Notes: generated by a model from the letters alone, not told the origin. DNA of 15,002 nt from Prevotellaceae bacterium (GCA_031270565.1 JAISXJ010000063.1:1-15002); one strand, 5' to 3'. Shown: positions 1-7,145, counted from the stretch's first letter. Made by a program: numbers and translations.

Positions 1-987
1 TTTTACGTCCTGCATAAACGAAACACAGATTTTGAGTTCGGCGGGCGTGAGGCGAAATGTTGCCCCGTCGTCAAAAATGCCTTTCCACTGATTTTTTGCC
101 TTCTCAAACAGCGACTCGACACGTTTAAAACACTCCTTTTCTGTTCCCGTGTTGCGAAATTCAAGCTGGCGAAAATCTTTATCATCAATTTGCGACAATG
201 TTTGATTTGCTTTTTGAGATAAAACAGCAATAGTATCAGCATCTCCGCGTGAAAGAAATTCGTCGTACAGTTTGGTGAAAATCAGCTTAAAAACTTCTTC
301 AAAAGGGTCGGCGCCTGAATTTGCCATTACAATATCTTCCAGTCCCTTAACAATTTGTTTGAGGGTTTTGTATTGCAGTTCGTCGTTTTCAATTAAATTT
401 TTGAGCGTGTAATGCACATTCAATACGTCCGACAGCGTTTGCGTCGCTTTGGGCAGATACGATAGCTTTTCGAGCGTTTGTGTTTTGTTGTTTTTATTTT
501 CTCGGTTGTAGAAAAACTCTTCCACGTTGCCGCCATTGCACAGCACGGCTATGCTTGCGCCTTTGGTAAGACAATAATCGGAAAGCTGCTCTTTTGCTGC
601 ACGGATGTCTTTATCGCTTTTTACCGCCGCCTGCTTCACTTCTACTACTATGTAGGGTGTAATTTTTCTTTCGTCTTCATACACAACAATATCAGCCCGT
701 TTGTCGTGGTCGGTTGCTCTGCCCATAGGTACGCCTACTTCTACATCTATCCGTTCTTCGGCGTATCCATATTCTGTTATCAATTTTTTGACATACAATT
801 GTCGGACAGCTTCTTCGGGCGTAAGGCGGATTTCTTTTTTGCGGATAGCGCAGTTGATATAAGGAATTTCTTTCCCGTTTTTATCCGTGCGGGTAGTGAT
901 TTTTCGTTCAAATTCCTGAATCAGCATAAGATCGAATTGCGCCTGTTTATAATCCGAATCTTTGAGAATATCAGCAAGTGTCATCAT
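1..987 (-). CDS. Fused restriction nuclease / N6-adenine DNA methylase, N-terminal part (runs off left edge)
   Basis: An open frame of 329 codons reads leftward from ATG at 987 (a second ATG lies at 984) and has no stop before the window edge, so the gene is partial at its 3' end. Residues about 70-138 form a type I HsdR-like PD-(D/E)XK nuclease domain: ERIDVEVG, then D99 in KRADIVVY, E116-V-K118 in PYIVVEVK, and a Q134-x3-Y138 motif typical of HsdR nucleases. After about residue 215 the sequence (MANSGADPFEEVFKLIFTKL, later KNQWKGIF and LTPAELKICV) resembles the helical region that precedes the methyltransferase domain in single-chain nuclease-methylase proteins. The SAM-binding and NPPF-type motifs would lie beyond the edge and are not seen. 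The inferred role is DNA modification and restriction, possibly with a separate specificity subunit outside the window. It follows clpX by 92 bases without an obvious terminator or clear promoter. It looks more AT-rich than its neighbours, which would fit acquisition by transfer. Confidence 0.8.
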   Translation of the reverse strand, partial: MMTLADILKDSDYKQAQFDLMLIQEFERKITTRTDKNGKEIPYINCAIRKKEIRLTPEEAVRQLYVKKLITEYGYAEERIDVEVGVPMGRATDHDKRADIVVYEDERKITPYIVVEVKQAAVKSDKDIRAAKEQLSDYCLTKGASIAVLCNGGNVEEFFYNRENKNNKTQTLEKLSYLPKATQTLSDVLNVHYTLKNLIENDELQYKTLKQIVKGLEDIVMANSGADPFEEVFKLIFTKLYDEFLSRGDADTIAVLSQKANQTLSQIDDKDFRQLEFRNTGTEKECFKRVESLFEKAKNQWKGIFDDGATFRLTPAELKICVSFMQDVK

Positions 988-1079
988 TTTTGTTCAATTG
1001 TTTGTTTTTATTTGATGAATACAAATAGTCCTGATAGAGTTTTCCCACGCATAAAAGAACACTCACAAATCGCTTATTG

Positions 1080-2303
1080 CTATTCTGAGAGAAAGAGCGT
1101 GGTATTTTCTATCCGTTCTTTGGCATAATCAATTCCAATGGTTAACGTTTTAATGTCCGACGAGGGCGCATCAAACATAGCATCTGTCATAATGGCTTCC
1201 ACGATAGAACGCAAACCGCGTGCCCCAAGTTTATATTCTACCGCCTTGTCAACAATATATTCCAGCGTTACATCATCAAAACTGAGCGTTACCCCGTCCA
1301 TTGCAAAGAGTTTGATATACTGTTTGATAATGGCATTTTTGGGTTCGGTGAGAATTTGACGTAACGTCTGCCTGTCAAGCGGGTCAAGATGGGTAATCAC
1401 GGGCAGTCGTCCGATGATTTCGGGGATAAGTCCGTATGCCTTCAAATCCTGCGGCGCGATGTATTGCAGCATATTCTCCCGGTCAAACCGCAATTTGTCA
1501 GTTGCTGCGAAAAAGCCTACCACGTGCGAATTAAGCCGCTGGGCGATTTTCTTTTCAATACCGTCAAAAGCGCCACCGCAGATGAACAGAATATTTTGAG
1601 TGTTTACAAGTATCATTTTTTGCTCGGGATGCTTGCGTCCACCCTGCGGCGGCACATTGACAATCGACCCCTCAAGCAGTTTGAGCAGACCCTGCTGCAC
1701 ACCCTCGCCACTGACATCGCGGGTAATGGACGGATTATCGCTCTTTCGGGCAATTTTATCTATCTCATCAATAAAAACAATGCCTTTCTCAGCTGCCGAA
1801 ACATTATAATCCGCCACCTGTAACAGTCGGGTGAGAATACTTTCAATATCCTCGCCAACATAACCTGCCTCGGTGAGCACCGTAGCATCGACAATGGTGA
1901 AAGGAACATTAAGCCGTTTGGCGATGGTACGCGCAAGAAGGGTTTTCCCCGTGCCTGTAGCGCCGACCAGAATAATATTTGACTTTTCTATCTCCACATC
2001 ATCCTCTTTGTCGGTCTGGATAATGCGCTTGTAATGATTATACACCGCCACTGCCAGATGCCGTTTGGCGGCATCCTGTCCGATGACATACTGATCAAGA
2101 AAACTTTTGATTTGCTGCGGCTTGGGAATATCAACACCGCTAATCGAAAATTTCTGGCGTCCCAACTCCTCTTGCACAATCTTATGTGTGAAGGTTATAC
2201 AGTCATTACAGATATTTACACCCTCCCCGTTAGGAATAAGCATGACTACCTGCTTCTGCGTTCGTCCGCAAAAGCTACAGAAATGCTGACTTGTTTTTGC
2301 CAT
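1080..2303 (-). CDS. clpX: ATP-dependent Clp protease ATP-binding subunit ClpX
   Basis: Hexameric AAA+ unfoldase that recognises tagged proteins, unfolds them with ATP and feeds them to ClpP in the cytosol. The 407 residues cover the whole family length. In order: an N-terminal C4 zinc-binding domain (C9, C12, C32, C35), Walker A GATGTGKT at 114-121, pore-1 loop GYVG at 147-150, Walker B with D179-E180, the RKH pore loop at 223-225, a ClpP-docking loop with V262-G263-F264 where Proteobacteria have IGF, and sensor 2 GARGLR at 360-365. Alanine replaces the proline of the usual GPTG Walker A; this position seems variable in Bacteroidetes and should not abolish ATP binding. The ATG shares one base with the clpP stop (TAATG), which suggests coupled translation. 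The gene has no sign of damage. Confidence 0.98.
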   Translation of the reverse strand: MAKTSQHFCSFCGRTQKQVVMLIPNGEGVNICNDCITFTHKIVQEELGRQKFSISGVDIPKPQQIKSFLDQYVIGQDAAKRHLAVAVYNHYKRIIQTDKEDDVEIEKSNIILVGATGTGKTLLARTIAKRLNVPFTIVDATVLTEAGYVGEDIESILTRLLQVADYNVSAAEKGIVFIDEIDKIARKSDNPSITRDVSGEGVQQGLLKLLEGSIVNVPPQGGRKHPEQKMILVNTQNILFICGGAFDGIEKKIAQRLNSHVVGFFAATDKLRFDRENMLQYIAPQDLKAYGLIPEIIGRLPVITHLDPLDRQTLRQILTEPKNAIIKQYIKLFAMDGVTLSFDDVTLEYIVDKAVEYKLGARGLRSIVEAIMTDAMFDAPSSDIKTLTIGIDYAKERIENTTLFLSE

Positions 2304-2995
2304 TATTTTTTTTGTAATAAGGGTGCGTTTTTTTCCAGAATAGCATCAACCATGCCGTAAGAGACAGCTTCTGAGGATGTCATCCAATAGTCGCGGTCGG
2401 CATCTTTTTCAATCTTCTCTACCGGATTGCCCGAATGGTCGGCAATGATTCGGTACAGCTCCATTTTGATTTTTTGAATTTCCCTGACGGTAATTTCCAT
2501 ATCGGATGCCCGTCCCTGCATACCTCCCATCGGCTGATGAATCATCACACGCGAGTGTTTCAACGCCCAGCGTTTCCCCTTTTCGCCGGCAACAAGCAAT
2601 ATTGCCGCCATAGAAGCTGCCATACCGGTACAGATAGTGCCTATCTTGCTGTTAACAAACTGCATCGTGTCGTAGATGCCCAGACCTGCATAAACCGAGC
2701 CTCCGGGTGAATTGATATAGATGGAAATATCCTTACCCGGATCGGAGGTATCAAGAAAAAGAAGCTGTGCCTGAATAACATTTGCTACATAATCATTGAT
2801 TTCAGACCCAAGAAAAATGATACGGTCCATCATTAAACGTGAAAAAACATCCATCTGAGTAACATTGAGCTGTCGCTCTTCCAGAATAGATGGTGAAATG
2901 TAACCTTCGCCACTCATAGAGATGTAGTGGTCGAGCGAAGCCCCGTTCATATTTAAATGTTTGGTGGCAAACTTACGAAATTCGTTCTGATTCAT
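2303..2995 (-). CDS. clpP: ATP-dependent Clp protease proteolytic subunit ClpP
   Basis: Serine protease that forms the tetradecameric barrel partnered by ClpX. The 230-residue product carries the catalytic triad at S128 (GMAASMA), H153 (VMIHQP) and D202 (DRDYW). The 25- and 49-residue spacings equal those of the E. coli enzyme. The N-terminal extension of roughly 30 residues is longer than the E. coli propeptide, as is usual in Bacteroidetes. ATG 2995 lies about 30 bases downstream of a TATCTTTG -7 box, which supports this start. clpP is first in the unit and clpX follows with a one-base overlap. The trigger-factor gene that commonly precedes clpP in Bacteroidales is not here; instead a repeat element separates clpP from divergent mutS. 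Confidence 0.98.
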   Translation of the reverse strand: MNQNEFRKFATKHLNMNGASLDHYISMSGEGYISPSILEERQLNVTQMDVFSRLMMDRIIFLGSEINDYVANVIQAQLLFLDTSDPGKDISIYINSPGGSVYAGLGIYDTMQFVNSKIGTICTGMAASMAAILLVAGEKGKRWALKHSRVMIHQPMGGMQGRASDMEITVREIQKIKMELYRIIADHSGNPVEKIEKDADRDYWMTSSEAVSYGMVDAILEKNAPLLQKK

Positions 2996-3025
2996 ATTTA
3001 CTTAATATAACGTTATTTTGTGCTG

Positions 3026-3033
3026 CAAAGATA
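3026..3033 (-). promoter_or_regulatory. -7 promoter element of clpP-clpX
   Basis: On the minus strand the sequence TATCTTTG matches the Bacteroidetes -7 consensus TAnnTTTG and would start a transcript with a leader of about 25 bases before the clpP ATG. No TTTG is present 19-21 bases upstream; that position is occupied by heptad repeats (see 3044-3099). Confidence 0.65.
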
Positions 3034-3043
3034 CACCTTTTTT

Positions 3044-3099
3044 TAGTTTGTAGTTTGTAGAGTGTAGTTTTTAGTTATTCATTCTTCGTTATTCAATAG
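3044..3099. repeat. Heptanucleotide tract, clpP side
   Basis: Eight consecutive 7-base units read on the plus strand: TAGTTTG, TAGTTTG, TAGAGTG, TAGTTTT, TAGTTAT, TCATTCT, TCGTTAT, TCAATAG. The first four align unit by unit with the tracts at mutS and rlmN. The tract begins 10 bases upstream of the clpP -7 box. Together with the stretch at 3189-3244 it forms imperfect terminal inverted repeats (about 31 of 38 positions by eye, 3036-3074 against 3214-3251). Confidence 0.8.
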
Positions 3100-3105
3100 C
3101 AAACC

Positions 3106-3174
3106 GGCTTCCCAGATTGCCTGCAAGGCAGAGGTTAGGTAGGCTGTTTCACTCCGCAGGTCGCTGACCTGCGG
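3106..3174. repeat. GC-rich hairpin module (copy 1)
   Basis: A 27-base segment (3106-3132) recurs in the same orientation at 14857-14883 with two differences; it contains TGCCT-GCA-AGGCA, able to form a short hairpin. A second hairpin has perfect 9-base arms, CCGCAGGTC at 3154-3162 and GACCTGCGG at 3166-3174, with loop GCT. The same arms recur at 14894-14914 with the complementary loop AGC. The module sits between two inverted heptad tracts and has no coding potential. Confidence 0.8.
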
Positions 3175-3188
3175 CACAAGCACGCAAA

Positions 3189-3244
3189 AATATTATTCAC
3201 TATTCGTTATTCACTACTAACTCCACTCTAATAACTAATAACTA
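3189..3244. repeat. Heptanucleotide tract, mutS side
   Basis: Eight 7-base units, read on the minus strand from 3244: TAGTTAT, TAGTTAT, TAGAGTG, GAGTTAG, TAGTGAA, TAACGAA, TAGTGAA, TAATATT. The units are in strict phase and very close to the rlmN tract at 14742-14818. The tract ends 9 bases before the mutS -7 box and is inverted relative to the clpP-side tract, giving the intergenic region a MITE-like inverted outline. Confidence 0.8.
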
Positions 3245-3253
3245 AAAAAGGCT

Positions 3254-3261
3254 TACCTTTG
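3254..3261 (+). promoter_or_regulatory. -7 promoter element of mutS
   Basis: TACCTTTG fits the Bacteroidetes -7 consensus and lies 28 bases before the mutS ATG, implying a leader of some 20-25 bases. There is no TTTG at the expected -33 position; CTANNAA heptads lie there instead, as at clpP and rlmN. Confidence 0.65.
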
Positions 3262-3289
3262 CACTTCATTTCTTCACACCCTAAAAGTT

Positions 3290-5905
3290 ATGTCTAAAAT
3301 TGCGGAAACGCCTTTAATGAAGCAATATAACGCCATTAAAGCACAATATCCCGATGCAATACTTCTATTTCGCGTAGGAGATTTTTATGAAACATTTTCC
3401 GAAGATGCTATCCGTGCCGCCGAAATATTGGGCATCGTATTGACACGTCGTGCCAATGGCGCGGCTGCCTATGTGGAACTGGCAGGTTTTCCGCATCACG
3501 CCCTTGACACCTATTTGCCCAAACTGGTACGTGCAGGGTTTCGTGTAGCCATTTGCGACCAGTTGGAAGACCCAAAACTTACCAAAACCATCGTTAAACG
3601 CGGCATCACCGAATTGGTAACGCCCGGCGTTTCCACCAACGACAATATTCTTAATGTCAAGGAAAATAATTTTCTGGCGGCGATTCATTTCGCAGGAACA
3701 CAGGCAGGCATCGCTTTTCTGGATATTTCAACGGGTGAATTTATGCTGGGCGAAGGGACGCTCGATTATGTCCGGAAATTGCTTAGCTCATTTGCTCCGA
3801 AAGAAGCGCTCTATGAACGCGGCAAGCGTAGCGAGTTTGAGGCAATTGTTGACAGGAAAATGTCCACCTTTGAACAGGATGACTGGGTGTACACCTACGA
3901 AACGGCGCAGGATCGTCTGTTGAAACAGTTCGAGACAATAACGCTTAAAGGTTTTGGCATTGAAAATATGACGAATGCCATTGTTGCGGCAGGTGCAGTA
4001 CTCTGTTATTTAGACCACACACACCACGATCAACTGAAACATATCACAGGTTTGGCACGCATTGAAACCGAGCGTTACGTCTGGCTCGACAATTTTACTA
4101 TGCGCAATCTGGAACTTTTGCTCCCGTCTGGAGAAGGAGGCGGTACGCTCTGCAAGATTTTGGATAAAACGGTAACGCCAATGGGGGCGCGGCTGTTGCG
4201 CCGTTGGATTTCATTTCCTCTCAAAGAGGTCAAGCCTGTTAATGACAGACTGGATGTGGTTACGCATTTTCTTAAATATTCCGATATGCGCGAGTCGATT
4301 GCCAGCCACCTTGCGGCTATAGGCGATTTGGAACGTATTCTCTCAAAAGTTGCTGTCGGACGGATTACGCCGCGTGAAATGGGACAACTGCGCGTGGCGT
4401 TGTATGCTGTCATTCCCATCAAGCGGTATTGTACCGAAGTAACAGACGTCAATCTGATGAAGGCTTTCGGAGAACAGCTTGATGATTGTTCAAATATCCG
4501 CAAGCGTATGGAACGCGAACTGTTCGATAGTTTGCCTGCACAAATAACCAAGGGTGGCGTCATTGCCAATGGCGTGAATAAGGATCTGGATGAATTGCGC
4601 CGAATCACTACTTCCGGAAAAGATTATCTGTTGCAAATCCAGCAGCGAGAAATGCAGAGTACGGGTATTTCAAGTTTGCGGATAAGCTACAACAATATTT
4701 TCGGCTATTACATTGAGGTGCGTAACGCCCATAAAGACAAGGTGCCTGAGACATGGATACGCAAACAGACTTTGGTAAGCGCCGAACGGTACATTACCCA
4801 GGAACTCAAGGAATATGAGGAAAAAATACTCGGTGCGGAAGAAAAAATACTGGCGTTGGAATCGCGTCTTTTTGCGGAAATGGTTACGGAACTTATGGAA
4901 TACATCTCCATTATTCAACGGAACTGTAATGTGTTGGCGCAGATAGACTGTTTGATTTCCTTTGCTCAGGCAGCGCAGCAGAATCATTATCTTCGTCCGG
5001 CGCTGGAAGACAGTGATGTGATTGACATTCGGCAGGGAAGGCATCCTGTGATAGAAAAATATTTGCCTGCGGGAGAACCCTACGTACCGAATGACGTATT
5101 TTTAGACGCTAAACAGCAGCAGATTATTATTATTACCGGACCGAACATGGCTGGAAAATCGGCGCTCTTGCGACAGACCGCATTGATTGTCTTGATGGCG
5201 CAAATGGGATGTTATGTTCCGGCTGAGAGTGCAAAAATAGGCATGGTGGATAAGATTTTTACACGTGTAGGGGCAAGCGATAACATCTCGTCGGGTGAAT
5301 CAACCTTTATGGTGGAAATGAACGAGGCGGCAAGTATTCTGAATAATATTTCAGACCGTTCTCTGATTTTGTTTGACGAGCTGGGGCGTGGCACAAGTAC
5401 CTATGACGGAATTTCAATTGCGTGGGCAATTGTCGAATACATTCACGAGCATCCGAATTGTCGGGCGAAAACCCTTTTTGCCACGCACTATCACGAACTT
5501 AACGAGATGACAAAATCCTACACACGCATCAAGAATTTCAATGTGATGGTCAAAGAGGTGGAGAAACGGGTGATTTTTCTGCGAACATTAGCGCCCGGAG
5601 GCAGTGCGCACAGTTTCGGTATTCAGGTGGCAAAGATGGCGGGCATGCCTAAAAGCGTTGTCAAACGTGCAGATGAAATATTGTTGCAGCTGGAAACGAA
5701 CAGCCGTCAGCAGGGCGCTGTGTCCAAATCTCTTGACCTCGCTGCACAGCGCGAAGGCATGCAGTTGAGTTTCTTCCAGCTGGACGACCCGGTGCTTATG
5801 CAGATTCGCGACGAAATCAAAAACATAGACATTGACCGGCTCACCCCAATAGAATCCCTAACAAAACTCAATGATATAAAACGCATTATTACGGGGAAAA
5901 ATTAG
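3290..5905 (+). CDS. mutS: DNA mismatch repair protein MutS
   Basis: Dimeric sensor of base mismatches and small loops in replicated DNA; it recruits MutL in an ATP-dependent way. The 871 residues match the usual MutS1 length. Domain I begins at PLMKQYNAIK and carries the mismatch-wedge F32-Y33-E34 (F-x-E). Core lever and clamp regions follow (about 230-560). The ATPase domain has Walker A GPNMAGKS at 617-624, the STFMVEM signature at 671-677, Walker B LILFDE with D696-E697, and ATHYHEL at 731-737. QLSFF at 825-829 resembles the sliding-clamp-binding motif of MutS. The C-terminal helix-turn-helix LTPIESLTKLNDIKR closes the protein. The frame is intact. It is divergent from clpP and appears monocistronic, because a separate promoter precedes the next gene. 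Confidence 0.98.
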   Translation: MSKIAETPLMKQYNAIKAQYPDAILLFRVGDFYETFSEDAIRAAEILGIVLTRRANGAAAYVELAGFPHHALDTYLPKLVRAGFRVAICDQLEDPKLTKTIVKRGITELVTPGVSTNDNILNVKENNFLAAIHFAGTQAGIAFLDISTGEFMLGEGTLDYVRKLLSSFAPKEALYERGKRSEFEAIVDRKMSTFEQDDWVYTYETAQDRLLKQFETITLKGFGIENMTNAIVAAGAVLCYLDHTHHDQLKHITGLARIETERYVWLDNFTMRNLELLLPSGEGGGTLCKILDKTVTPMGARLLRRWISFPLKEVKPVNDRLDVVTHFLKYSDMRESIASHLAAIGDLERILSKVAVGRITPREMGQLRVALYAVIPIKRYCTEVTDVNLMKAFGEQLDDCSNIRKRMERELFDSLPAQITKGGVIANGVNKDLDELRRITTSGKDYLLQIQQREMQSTGISSLRISYNNIFGYYIEVRNAHKDKVPETWIRKQTLVSAERYITQELKEYEEKILGAEEKILALESRLFAEMVTELMEYISIIQRNCNVLAQIDCLISFAQAAQQNHYLRPALEDSDVIDIRQGRHPVIEKYLPAGEPYVPNDVFLDAKQQQIIIITGPNMAGKSALLRQTALIVLMAQMGCYVPAESAKIGMVDKIFTRVGASDNISSGESTFMVEMNEAASILNNISDRSLILFDELGRGTSTYDGISIAWAIVEYIHEHPNCRAKTLFATHYHELNEMTKSYTRIKNFNVMVKEVEKRVIFLRTLAPGGSAHSFGIQVAKMAGMPKSVVKRADEILLQLETNSRQQGAVSKSLDLAAQREGMQLSFFQLDDPVLMQIRDEIKNIDIDRLTPIESLTKLNDIKRIITGKN

Positions 5906-5940
5906 ACAATTGCCGGATAAATGAAATTTCTGCCATAGAC

Positions 5941-5972
5941 TTTGTTTTTTCTTGGAAAATGCAGTACCTTTG
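5941..5972 (+). promoter_or_regulatory. Complete Bacteroidetes promoter for DUF177-rpmF
   Basis: TTTG at 5941-5944 and TACCTTTG at 5965-5972 are separated by 20 bases, the canonical -33/-7 arrangement of the Bacteroidetes primary sigma factor. Transcription should start near 5976. This rules out translation from the upstream in-frame TTG at 5952, which lies between the two promoter boxes. Confidence 0.85.
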
Positions 5973-5996
5973 CGCCCCGAAGAATGTTCCGTCATC

Positions 5997-6530
5997 ATGA
6001 GTAAACAGTACAGTGATTATACGCTCTTTTTAAGAGAGCTTCCTGTTGGAAATCATCGGTTTGAGTTTGATTTGAATCACGACTTTTTTGCTCAGGCAGA
6101 GGGTCGGGAGGTGTTGGATGGTTATGTGAAAGTGGTTATTTTCACGATAAAGCGCGCTGATTCCGTTGCACTGCAACTCGTTTACAAAGGAACTGTTGAT
6201 GTGGCATGCGACAGGTGTCTGCATCCCGTATCAATCCCGATTGATACGGAAGAGGCGTTAACTGTGAAGTTTGGAGCGACATATTCCGAACAGAACGATG
6301 ACGTGATTGTAATTCCGGAAGCGGAAGGGACGCTTGATATGGCGTGGTTGTTTTACGAATGTATCGTGCTGACGCTACCCACGCAACGTATCCACGCCGA
6401 TGGCGCATGTAACACGGAGATGATGACCTGCTATAACCGTTATGTGGTGAACAGTTCTGCAAACAGAAATGAGAATAAAGCTGATCCCCGTTGGGAGGCT
6501 TTGAGAAATATGAATAATAATTTAAAATAA
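5997..6530 (+). CDS. DUF177 (YceD-family) protein
   Basis: A 177-residue cytosolic protein of the DUF177/YceD family, which is encoded next to rpmF in many bacteria. The family has been linked to accumulation of 23S rRNA and large-subunit assembly; its exact reaction is unknown. Visible features are the core CDRC pair (C71, C74) followed by HPVSIPI, the acidic DDVIVIPEAEG stretch, and a C-terminal DPRWEALRNM tail typical of the family. The open frame extends back to a TTG at 5952, but that codon lies inside the promoter, so ATG 5997 (MSKQYSDYTLFL) is taken as the start. rpmF follows after 8 bases, so the two are cotranscribed. Confidence 0.92.
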   Translation: MSKQYSDYTLFLRELPVGNHRFEFDLNHDFFAQAEGREVLDGYVKVVIFTIKRADSVALQLVYKGTVDVACDRCLHPVSIPIDTEEALTVKFGATYSEQNDDVIVIPEAEGTLDMAWLFYECIVLTLPTQRIHADGACNTEMMTCYNRYVVNSSANRNENKADPRWEALRNMNNNLK

Positions 6531-6538
6531 AAGTATTA

Positions 6539-6724
6539 ATGGCACATCCTAAACGAAAACATTCGAAACAGAGAACCGCCAAACGTCGTACACACGACAA
6601 GGCTGTGGCTCCAACGCTCGCCGTTTGTTCTAATTGTGGCTCAATGTATATTTATCACACCGTTTGCCCGTCATGTGGTTATTATCGTGGTAAATTGGCT
6701 ATAGAAAAGTTGGCAACCGCCTGA
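6539..6724 (+). CDS. rpmF: 50S ribosomal protein bL32
   Basis: A 61-residue structural protein of the large ribosomal subunit. The start MAHPKRKHSKQRTAKRRTHD is typical of Bacteroidetes bL32. Two CxxC pairs (C30/C33 and C43/C46) form the zinc-binding knuckle, so this is the zinc-containing form. It is the last gene of the DUF177-rpmF unit and ends 27 bases before a strong terminator. In many Bacteroidetes fabH follows; here transcription stops instead and a tRNA on the other strand comes next. Confidence 0.98.
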   Translation: MAHPKRKHSKQRTAKRRTHDKAVAPTLAVCSNCGSMYIYHTVCPSCGYYRGKLAIEKLATA

Positions 6725-6750
6725 ACAGGTTGATAAAAAGCGTAAAAAAA

Positions 6751-6779
6751 CCTCTTGAGAAATCGGGAGGCTTTTTTTT
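6751..6779 (+). terminator. Rho-independent terminator of DUF177-rpmF
   Basis: CCTCTTGA (6751-6758), GAAA loop (6759-6762) and TCGGGAGG (6763-6770) form an 8-pair stem with two G-U pairs and a GNRA tetraloop, followed by eight T residues (6772-6779). A run of seven A residues (6744-6750) precedes it. The wobble pairs work only in the plus-strand transcript, so termination should favour the rpmF direction. Confidence 0.9.
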
Positions 6780-6901
6780 AGTTCAATAACTTTTAGCCGT
6801 TTTGCGCCATTCGGCATAGCTAAAACAAGTTTTATCTCTGTTCTCGCTGCTTAAAACGTGCGGATTCGGGCGCACCACAATTGCGTTCCTGTTAACCCCT
6901 A

Positions 6902-6933
6902 ATAATAAAACAAAAGCCCCCATCACTGGAGGC
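6902..6933 (-). terminator. Probable terminator of the tRNA-Ser transcript
   Basis: On the minus strand GCCTCC (6933-6928), loop AGTGAT, and GGGGGC (6921-6916) form six pairs with one G-U, followed by TTTTGTTTTATTAT. It lies 57 bases beyond the tRNA 3' end. Confidence 0.7.
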
Positions 6934-6990
6934 GTTTGTGTACATTTTCGTGTACTAATTTTATAATACATTTATAATCAATGTTTATTG

Positions 6991-7077
6991 CGGAAGCGGG
7001 GGGATTCGAACCCCCGGTACGGTAACCCGTACGTCAGTTTAGCAAACTGGTGGTTTCAGCCACTCACCCACACTTCC
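6991..7077 (-). tRNA. tRNA-Ser (anticodon GCU)
   Basis: An 87-base cloverleaf read on the minus strand. The acceptor arms GGAAGTG and CGCTTCC pair fully with one G-U, and the discriminator is G73, as in serine tRNAs. The D arm has a 3-pair stem. The anticodon loop TTGCTAA gives GCU, reading AGC/AGU codons. A long variable arm (ACGTACGGGTTACCGTAC region) marks class II, and the T arm is GGGGG-TTCGAAT-CCCCC. CCA is not encoded, as is common in this phylum. It has its own promoter (7115-7145) and terminator. Confidence 0.97.
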
Positions 7078-7086
7078 TTAAAACTT

Positions 7087-7102
7087 GCGTTACAAGTAAC
7101 GC
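7087..7102. repeat. Perfect inverted repeat in the tRNA-Ser leader
   Basis: GCGTTAC (7087-7093) and GTAACGC (7096-7102) are perfect arms separated by two bases. In the minus-strand transcript this can form a 6-pair hairpin with a CUUG tetraloop just before the tRNA 5' end. It may help leader processing or be an operator; neither is shown. Confidence 0.6.
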
Positions 7103-7114
7103 TGAAAATCGGCG

Positions 7115-7145
7115 CAAAGGTAACTGTTTTATTTGGACTGCCAAA
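7115..7145 (-). promoter_or_regulatory. Promoter of tRNA-Ser
   Basis: On the minus strand TTTG (7145-7142), a 19-base spacer, and TACCTTTG (7122-7115) match the Bacteroidetes consensus. The transcript would start near 7111, giving a leader of about 35 bases before the tRNA. Confidence 0.85.

Noticed and set aside
478..1128. Long plus-strand open frame opposite the nuclease-methylase gene and clpX end
   Set aside because: The minus strand carries clear family motifs throughout; this frame has no recognisable domain and a biased Phe/Cys-rich composition typical of an antisense shadow.
4075..4608. Minus-strand open frame of 177 codons inside mutS
   Set aside because: It is fully covered by conserved MutS core sequence on the plus strand and is Arg/Ser-rich without motifs.
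6783..6971. Minus-strand 62-codon open frame between the rpmF terminator and tRNA-Ser
   Set aside because: It runs through the probable tRNA terminator and has no promoter or family I can identify. It could be a decayed insertion remnant beside a tRNA, but nothing in the sequence proves it.
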